DNA of 44,561 nucleotides from Asanoa siamensis (GTDB taxonomy: Bacteria > Actinomycetota > Actinomycetes > Mycobacteriales > Micromonosporaceae). The stretch is from the NCBI RefSeq assembly GCF_016862555.1, contig NZ_BONE01000063.1, forward strand, positions 1 to 44,561, written 5' to 3'. Shown in pieces: positions 39,318-44,561 of the stretch. Below the pieces are notes generated by a model that saw only the letters and a program-made list of their open reading frames with translations, did no database searches and was not told where the DNA came from. A program made the position numbers and the translations under genes. Position 1 is the first letter of the stretch, and every line of letters begins with the position of its first letter.

Positions 39318-40457
39318 TCAGTCTTCCAGGCAGGTGACCGGGATTTGGTGGGCCGCGTTGTTGACGAAACCACCGCGGTTCCAGGGGGCGTCCACGGGCT
39401 GGACCTCGCCGTCCGTGGTGGTCGCGCGGGCGGTGACGAGGTGCTCGCCGGGGGTGGCGAGCCAGGAGTGGCTCCAGCGCCGCCAGGCCCAACGGTGACC
39501 GCCGTCGTCCGCCAGCGTCGCCGCGGCCCACGTGGCGCCGCCGTCGACGCTGACCTCGACCCGGGCGACGGGCGCGCGACCCGACCAGGCGCGGCCTTCC
39601 AGCAGGACCGGGCCGGGCCGGACGACCCGGCCGCGGGTCATGAAGTCCGGGAAACCGGGCGGGATCACCAGCGCGCGCGGCGCGATCCGGGTGATCGGCA
39701 CACCGGCCTCGTCGGACGACTGGCGCACCACGTACGCCTTCTGCTGGAAGCCCGTGAACTCGTGGTCGAGCACCTCGACCCGGCGCAGCCACTTGACGTT
39801 GGTCATCCCGTACCAGCCGGGCACCAGCAGCCGCAGCGGGAAGCCGTGCTGCGGGGCGAGCGGTGCGCCGTTCATCTCGTACGCGAGCAGCACCTCGGGG
39901 TCGAGGGCCTCGGCCAGGGTGAGCTTGCGCTGGTAGTCCTGCTCGACCCCGCGCTCCACACCGTGGTCGGCGCCGGTGAAGACCACGTCGACGGCGTCGG
40001 GCCGGACGCCCGCGGCCAGCAGCACGTCACGCAGCGGGACGCCGGTCCACTCGGCGGTGCCGACCGCCTCGACCAGCCACGGCTGGCTCACGGGGCGCGG
40101 CTCGAGGCGGGCCCGGCCGTTGCCAGCGCACTCCATGGTCGAGCGGACGGTCGTCGCCGGCATCGCCTTCAAGGCCGCCAGGTCGATCGTCAGCGGGCGG
40201 TCGACGAGCCCGTCGATGCGCAGCGACCACGCGTCCGCGTCGACGAACGGGATGTCGTAGTGGATCAGCAGGTAGTGCAGCCCCGGCGGCGTCAGGTCGT
40301 AGCGCATCGCCTCGAGCGGCATGCCGTGGTTGCGCGCGGCCAGGCCGAGCTCCGGCTGGCTGACGCCCTCACCGGCGTCGGCCACCCGGCTGGGGGTGCT
40401 GATCTCGTCGAGTCTCACGGGCTGACTGTACCGGCCGTCCCACGTACGCATTGACAT
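39318..40457 (-). CDS. sulfite oxidase-like molybdopterin oxidoreductase
   Basis: A 379-residue enzyme of the sulfite oxidase/nitrate reductase family. The Moco domain contains STMECAGNGRARLEPR, whose Cys is the molybdenum ligand, followed by TAEWTGVPLRDVLLAAGV and YGMTNVKWLRRV. The C-terminal Mo-co dimerisation domain ends in the WARATDGEVQP-like ARATTTDGEVQPVDAPWNRGGFVNNA. There is no Tat signal, so it is cytosolic, unlike YedY/MsrP. No haem domain is attached. Two ATGs, 40457 and 40451, are close together and have no ribosome binding site; 40457 is used. A GATAAT lies 23 bp upstream on this strand. Confidence 0.88.
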   Translation of the reverse strand: MSMRTWDGRYSQPVRLDEISTPSRVADAGEGVSQPELGLAARNHGMPLEAMRYDLTPPGLHYLLIHYDIPFVDADAWSLRIDGLVDRPLTIDLAALKAMPATTVRSTMECAGNGRARLEPRPVSQPWLVEAVGTAEWTGVPLRDVLLAAGVRPDAVDVVFTGADHGVERGVEQDYQRKLTLAEALDPEVLLAYEMNGAPLAPQHGFPLRLLVPGWYGMTNVKWLRRVEVLDHEFTGFQQKAYVVRQSSDEAGVPITRIAPRALVIPPGFPDFMTRGRVVRPGPVLLEGRAWSGRAPVARVEVSVDGGATWAAATLADDGGHRWAWRRWSHSWLATPGEHLVTARATTTDGEVQPVDAPWNRGGFVNNAAHQIPVTCLED

Positions 40458-40478
40458 CGATCTGTAAAGGGTGTTTCC

Positions 40479-40485
40479 TATTATC
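40479..40485. promoter_or_regulatory. AT-rich -10 element shared by two divergent genes
   Basis: The bases read TATTAT (40479-40484) on the plus strand and GATAAT (40485-40480) on the minus strand. They face the GH30 gene (ATG 40538) and the sulfite-oxidase-like gene (ATG 40457). A TTGACA at 40451-40456 is 22 bp from TATTAT, longer than usual. It is the only AT-rich stretch in the 80-bp gap. Confidence 0.45.
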
Positions 40486-40537
40486 CACCCCTGTCGGCGA
40501 GGGCGGTGACAAATCCACCCACTGAGGAAGGATCCGC

Positions 40538-42427
40538 ATGTCCCGAGCACGGATCGCCGGCAGCCTCGCGCTGGGCCTGGTGGTGGCGGCACTGGTCGTC
40601 GCCGAACCCGCGCGAGCGGCGAACGAACCCGTCAACGTCTGGCTGACCACGACCTCCGACGGCGGCGGCCGCACCGTCACCCGCGGCCTGCAGCAGCAGG
40701 GCGCGATCGCGTTCGCGGCCAGCAGCCCCGGCGCCACCCACACGATCACCGTCAACGAGAACACCCGCTACCAGACGTTCGAGGGCGCCGGCGCGTCGAT
40801 CACCGACACCACGGCGTACCTCCTGCGGGGTGGTCCGGTCAGCGCGGCCACCCGCGACAGCGTGATGCGCGCGCTGTTCTCGCCGACCGACGGCATCGGC
40901 CTCTCGTTCGTGCGCAACCCGATCGGGGCGTCGGACCTCTCCCGGCCCGGCAACGTCTCGCTCGACGACACGTGCTGCAACCTCAACGACTTCCATGCCA
41001 ACGGGTACGACACGAACGTGCGGCTGCTGACGCAGCAGGCCCGCCAGCTCAATCCGGCCCTGCGCGTCAAGGGCGTCCCGTGGAGCGCGCCCGGCTGGAT
41101 GAAGGACAACGGCCGGATGGACCAGATGGGCTGGCTGCAGTCGCAGTACTACCCGATGTACGCCCAGTACTTCGTGCGGTACGTGCAGATGTACCAGACG
41201 GCCGGCATCCCGGTGAACTACGTGTCCGTGCAGAACGAGCCCAACTGCTGCCAGGCCGGCAACCCGACGGCGATGAACTACCCGGGGATGAGTTGGAACT
41301 CGTCCGGGCTGCTGGAGTTCACCAAGAACCACCTGTTCCCGGCGTTCCGGGCCGCGGGCATCACGACCAAGGTGATGGTGCACGACTGGAACTACGGCGA
41401 CTGGGGCCAGATCGGGGCCGGCATCGTCGCGGACGCCGCGCTGCGCAACGACCCGCTGTTCGCCGGTGTCGCCTGGCACGGTTATGCCGGCAGCCCGTCG
41501 GTCGGCTCGCAGGTGAAGAGCCAGTATCCCGCGGTGCGGCAGTTCTCGACGGAGCACTCCGGCGGCACGTGGATCGGCAACCAGCACAACGAGGACATGG
41601 CCGACATCGTCAACTACACCCGCAACTGGAGCGAGTCGGTCGTCAAGTGGAGCCTCGCGCTCAACCAGTCGATGGGTCCGCACAACGGTGGCTGCGGCAC
41701 CTGCACCGGGCTGATCACCGTGCAGGAGGGCGGTTCCCGGGCCGGGCAGGTCGACTACACCATCGAGTACTACACGACCGGGCACCTGACCAAGTTCGTC
41801 CGGCCGGGGGCACAGCGGATCGACTCGACGGCCAACGGCACGGTGCAGAACGTGGCGTGGCGCAACAGTGACGGGTCCAAGGCCCTGATCGCCCATAATG
41901 GGGGGACAGGCAGCCAGTCCGTGCGCGTCGTCTGGGGTGGACAGTCGTTCACCTACACGCTGCCGGCCCGGACCACCGCGACGTTCACGTGGTCGGGCAC
42001 GCAGGGTGGTGGCGGCGGTCCGACCGATCCGCCGCCCACCGGGCGGACCGGTCCGATCACCGGGCTCGGGGGCAAGTGCCTCGACGTCGCCGGAGCCAAC
42101 CCCGCCGACGGTACGGCGGTGCAGGTCTACGACTGCAACGGCACCGCGGCGCAGCAGTGGACGATCGGCACCGACGGCACGGTGCGGGCGTTGGGCAAGT
42201 GCCTCGACGTGCGGGACCAGTCGACGGCCAACGGCGCCAGGGTCCAGATCTGGACGTGTACGGGCGGCGCGAACCAACGCTGGACGGCGACCGCGGCCCG
42301 TGACCTGGTCAGCGCGAGCGCGAGCAAATGCCTCGACGTGACGGGCAACAGCTCGGCCAACGGCACGCCGGCGCAGATCTGGACGTGCACGGGGGCGGCC
42401 AACCAGAAGTGGAACGTGCCGGCCTAA
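40538..42427 (+). CDS. secreted GH30 glycoside hydrolase with ricin-type lectin tail
   Basis: A 629-residue exported enzyme. The signal peptide covers 1-28 (AEPARAA). The GH30 TIM barrel (about 40-430) has the acid/base Glu234 in SVQNEPN and the nucleophile Glu339 in FSTEHSGG. A beta-sandwich side domain (about 430-490) follows. A Gly/Pro linker leads to a ricin B beta-trefoil (about 505-629) with three QxW-like blocks: AAQQWTIG, ANQRWTAT and ANQKWNVP. GH30 members include glucosylceramidases, beta-1,6-glucanases and xylanases; here plant or fungal polysaccharide degradation fits the neighbours. The subfamily was not determined. Confidence 0.9.
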   Translation: MSRARIAGSLALGLVVAALVVAEPARAANEPVNVWLTTTSDGGGRTVTRGLQQQGAIAFAASSPGATHTITVNENTRYQTFEGAGASITDTTAYLLRGGPVSAATRDSVMRALFSPTDGIGLSFVRNPIGASDLSRPGNVSLDDTCCNLNDFHANGYDTNVRLLTQQARQLNPALRVKGVPWSAPGWMKDNGRMDQMGWLQSQYYPMYAQYFVRYVQMYQTAGIPVNYVSVQNEPNCCQAGNPTAMNYPGMSWNSSGLLEFTKNHLFPAFRAAGITTKVMVHDWNYGDWGQIGAGIVADAALRNDPLFAGVAWHGYAGSPSVGSQVKSQYPAVRQFSTEHSGGTWIGNQHNEDMADIVNYTRNWSESVVKWSLALNQSMGPHNGGCGTCTGLITVQEGGSRAGQVDYTIEYYTTGHLTKFVRPGAQRIDSTANGTVQNVAWRNSDGSKALIAHNGGTGSQSVRVVWGGQSFTYTLPARTTATFTWSGTQGGGGGPTDPPPTGRTGPITGLGGKCLDVAGANPADGTAVQVYDCNGTAAQQWTIGTDGTVRALGKCLDVRDQSTANGARVQIWTCTGGANQRWTATAARDLVSASASKCLDVTGNSSANGTPAQIWTCTGAANQKWNVPA

Positions 42428-42439
42428 CATCGATGAACG

Positions 42440-42480
42440 TTGACTGATCGGACCTCTCGGGTTTACCGTGGGGTCCGATC
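42440..42480 (+). promoter_or_regulatory. promoter and inverted repeat before the GH71/99-like gene
   Basis: TTGACT (42440-42445) and TACCGT (42464-42469) are 18 bp apart, a fair sigma-70-type promoter. GATCGGACC at 42446-42454 is the exact inverted complement of 42472-42480, so the repeat arms flank the -10 region. This is either an operator or, as RNA, a terminator hairpin for the GH30 gene. Both readings are possible. Confidence 0.5.
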
Positions 42481-42539
42481 GCTCAACAAATCCGACAATG
42501 TGGCCATTCGGCGGTGGCCCTTGAGGGGAGAAAGACCCG

Positions 42540-44180
42540 ATGGGTATCACACGCCGAACCGTGCTCGCGGGCGCCTCTGCTTCGGCTGCCGCGCTTGCCG
42601 TCACCCCGTCCGCCGCTGCCGCCGCTCCCAGTCCGCCCGGCGACGTGGTCGGGAAGATCTCGGTGGGTTACCAGGGTTGGTTCGCCTGCCCGGGTGACGG
42701 TGCCCCGATCGGTGGGTGGTGGCACTGGTCGCGGGATCGGTTCCAGCCGCCGTCGCCGTCGAACACGACGATCGTGTCCTGGCCCGACATGCGTGAGTAC
42801 ACGCGGGGGTACACGACCGCGTACCCGAATCTCGGCAATGGGCAGCCCGCGCAGCTGTTCTCGTCCTATGACGACCAGACCGTCGACACGCACTTCCGGT
42901 GGATGCAGCAGCACGGGTGCGACACGGCGGCGCTGCAGCGGTTCAACCCGGTCTCGGGGGAGGGGCCGACGCGGGACGCGATGACGCAGAAGGTGCGGCT
43001 GGCGGCCGAGCGCTACGGGCGCAAGTTCTACATCATGTACGACGTTACGAGCTGGACGAACATGCAGTCGGAGATCAAGTCCGACTGGACGTCGAAGATG
43101 TCGGCGCACGTGTCGTCGCCGGCTTATGCCCGGCAGAACGGCAGGCCGGTCGTGTGCATCTGGGGCTTCGGGTTCAACGACCCCGGGCGGCCGTTCGCGC
43201 CGGCGCCCTGCCTCGACGTGGTCAACTGGTTCAAGGCGCAGGGCTGTTACGTGATCGGCGGCGTGCCGACGTACTGGCGGCAGGGCATCAACGACTCGCG
43301 GCCGGGCTTCTCGGCGGTCTATCACGCGTTCAACATGATCTCGCCGTGGATGGTCGGGCGTACCGGTGATCTGGCGGGGTTGGACTCGTTCTATGCGAAC
43401 GTGAACGTGCCGGACAAGGCCGACTGTGATGCGAGCGGGATCGACTACCAGCCGTGCGTGATGCCGGGTGACCTGTCGTCCGGGCATCGGCGGCACGGTG
43501 ACTTCTACTGGCGGCACCTCTACAACATGATCCGGCTTGGGTCCGCGGGGCTGTATGTGTCGATGTTCGACGAGTACAACGAGGGCAACCAGATCGCGAA
43601 GACGTCGGAGAGCGCGGCCACGACGCCGCCGGGGATCCGGGCGCTGGACGAGGACGGCACGTTCTGCTCGTCGGACTACTACCTGCGGATCACCGCCGAC
43701 GGCGGCCGGATGCTCAAGGGACAGCTCGCGCTGACCGCGACGCGGCCGACGCAGCCGGTGGTGGGTGGTCAGCCGCCGCTGCCGGGTGGAGCGTCGGGGC
43801 TGCGGTCGCGGGCCAACAACCTGTGGGTGCAGGCGTCCGACGCGGGCAACGGTCCGCTGGTCGCCCGGGGGACGGCGCTGGGCGCGTGGGAGGGGTTCGA
43901 CGTCGTCCCGGTGGCCGGCGGCAACGTGGCGTTGCGGGCGCGGGTCAACGGTCGCTACGTCTGCGCGGAGAACGCGGGTGCGGCGGCGCTGGTCGCCAAC
44001 CGCACGGCGGTCGGGGGTTGGGAGACCTTCCGCCTGGTCCGCAACGGGAACGGCACGGTCAGCCTGCAGGCGACGGTCAACGGGCGGTACGTCTGCGCGG
44101 AGAACGCCGGCGCGGGACCCCTGATCGCCAACCGCGCGTCGATCGGCCCGTGGGAGCAGTTCGACCTGTCGACCGTGTGA
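42540..44180 (+). CDS. Tat-exported GH71/99-like glycoside hydrolase with fascin-like repeats
   Basis: A 546-residue exported protein. A twin-arginine signal (ITRRTVLAGASASAAALAV, 3-21) ends near AAAAAP. The catalytic-type domain (about 33-395) starts SVGYQGWFACPGDG, has an IVSWPDMREY strand, a HFRWMQQHGCDTAALQRF segment and a late MFDEYNEGNQI likely to hold the acid/base Glu. This is the pattern of GH71/99-like proteins annotated as xylosidase/arabinosidase. The last 130 residues form a beta-trefoil-like module. Two copies of the VNGRYVCAENAGA motif (about 465 and 505) occur, each preceded by LRARV/LQATV. The substrate is unknown. A GGGGAG lies 12 bases upstream. Confidence 0.82.
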   Translation: MGITRRTVLAGASASAAALAVTPSAAAAAPSPPGDVVGKISVGYQGWFACPGDGAPIGGWWHWSRDRFQPPSPSNTTIVSWPDMREYTRGYTTAYPNLGNGQPAQLFSSYDDQTVDTHFRWMQQHGCDTAALQRFNPVSGEGPTRDAMTQKVRLAAERYGRKFYIMYDVTSWTNMQSEIKSDWTSKMSAHVSSPAYARQNGRPVVCIWGFGFNDPGRPFAPAPCLDVVNWFKAQGCYVIGGVPTYWRQGINDSRPGFSAVYHAFNMISPWMVGRTGDLAGLDSFYANVNVPDKADCDASGIDYQPCVMPGDLSSGHRRHGDFYWRHLYNMIRLGSAGLYVSMFDEYNEGNQIAKTSESAATTPPGIRALDEDGTFCSSDYYLRITADGGRMLKGQLALTATRPTQPVVGGQPPLPGGASGLRSRANNLWVQASDAGNGPLVARGTALGAWEGFDVVPVAGGNVALRARVNGRYVCAENAGAAALVANRTAVGGWETFRLVRNGNGTVSLQATVNGRYVCAENAGAGPLIANRASIGPWEQFDLSTV

Positions 44181-44192
44181 CGCACTTCCTGG

Positions 44193-44245
44193 CCAGCGGC
44201 CGCGGCGCCTGGTAGAACGACGTCTACCCGACCCGCGGCCGCTGG
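44193..44245 (+). promoter_or_regulatory. 13-bp perfect inverted repeat overlapping the esterase ribosome binding site
   Basis: The arm at 44193-44205 is complementary to 44233-44245. The 27-base centre itself carries a GTAGA...TCTAC pair, so a long cruciform or hairpin can form. The right arm ends in CTGG and overlaps the GGGAG (44244-44248) that precedes the ATG at 44255. It could terminate upstream transcription or hide the ribosome binding site. Confidence 0.55.
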
Positions 44246-44254
44246 GAGCACAGC

Positions 44255-44561
44255 ATGCAGTTCGACCTGGACCTCGACGAGCTCGCCGCCTACCGCTACG
44301 ACGAGCCGGAGCCGGACGACTTCGACGCGTTCTGGTCGCGCACGCTGGAGGAGGCCGGCCGGATCCCGGTGGCGGCGCAGTTCGCGCCCTACGACTCGCT
44401 GCTGCGCACGGTCGAGGCGTTCGACGTGACCTTCGCGGGCTACGGCGGCGACCCGATCAAGGGCTGGCTCATCCTGCCCGCGGACCGCTCCGGCCCGTCG
44501 CCGACGATCGTCGAATACATCGGGTACGGCGGCGGCCGCGGCGAGCCGCTGGAGTGGCTGG
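44255..44561 (+). CDS. acetyl xylan esterase / cephalosporin-C deacetylase (CE7), 3' end outside window
   Basis: The first 102 codons of a CE7 esterase. FDLDLDELAAYRYDEPEPDDFDAFW is the typical CE7 opening. It is followed by FDVTFAGYGGDPIKGWLILPA and an EYIGYGGGRGEPLEWL strand that supplies the oxyanion region. The nucleophile Ser and His lie beyond the edge. No signal peptide is present, so it acts inside the cell on imported acetylated xylo-oligosaccharides. It follows the GH71/99-like gene by 74 bp; GGGAG is eight bases before the ATG. Confidence 0.87.
   Translation, partial: MQFDLDLDELAAYRYDEPEPDDFDAFWSRTLEEAGRIPVAAQFAPYDSLLRTVEAFDVTFAGYGGDPIKGWLILPADRSGPSPTIVEYIGYGGGRGEPLEWL

Noticed and set aside
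40481-42604. Open frame of 707 codons on the minus strand opposite the GH30 gene
   Set aside because: The translation has no motifs and the plus strand encodes an evident GH30-ricin enzyme with a signal peptide.
1-44561. CRISPR array or tRNA/rRNA genes
   Set aside because: No regular repeat-spacer pattern and no cloverleaf or rRNA-like segment was recognised on reading the window.

Overview
The window is very GC-rich, with GTG/TTG starts, four-base stop/start overlaps and many genes that appear to be leaderless. Its families (F420-type LLM oxidoreductase, SigE-family ECF sigma factor, MmyB-like XRE regulator, ricin-tailed glycosidases) point to a filamentous actinomycete chromosome, plausibly Micromonosporaceae. 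The genus is inference. No rRNA, tRNA, CRISPR array, transposase or integrase was seen.

Layout. 1-4.1 kb: the end of a LuxR regulator, an alpha/beta hydrolase, and a GAF/ATPase/receiver/LuxR fusion whose phospho-acceptor residues are all replaced. 4.2-7.5 kb: a tightly coupled sugar-phosphate operon (class II aldolase, HAD phosphatase, DhaL, DhaK). 7.5-12.1 kb: a minus-strand run of six genes headed by a TetR regulator with a large inverted-repeat operator (aldo/keto reductase, MGT-type glycosyltransferase, two membrane-associated proteins, YkgB/DUF417 protein). 12.2-16.5 kb: a VOC protein, a DUF4331 protein, an SDR with an XRE/MmyB regulator, and an LLM oxidoreductase. 16.7-25.0 kb: cell-surface functions (secreted amidase, APH-like kinase, APC permease, three-repeat secreted protein, membrane protein, polysaccharide deacetylase with a carbohydrate-binding tail).

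25.1-29.1 kb: a methyltransferase, a VOC protein, an MFS/GPH transporter with a possible coupled leader peptide, and a sigma/anti-sigma pair. 29.2-35.8 kb: htpG coupled to two unknown genes, a flavin monooxygenase and an SDR, then a hydrolase and a DoxX-like protein. 35.9-38.7 kb: a duplicated PCD-like/VOC fusion followed by gene decay: a broken serine hydrolase and a methyltransferase missing its centre. 38.7-44.6 kb: a secreted repeat protein, a sulfite-oxidase-like enzyme, and a polysaccharide-degradation cluster (GH30-ricin, GH71/99-like with fascin-like repeats, CE7 acetyl xylan esterase running off the edge).

Two themes cross the window. A TANNNT hexamer lies 6-7 nt before the start codon at nine places, indicating leaderless transcripts. 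Strong perfect hairpins separate most convergent units. The most unusual items are the degenerate one-protein 'two-component' regulator, the TetR-controlled glycosyltransferase operon, the htpG-coupled unknown genes, the PCD-like/VOC duplication, and a hairpin that overlaps the ribosome binding site of the esterase gene.
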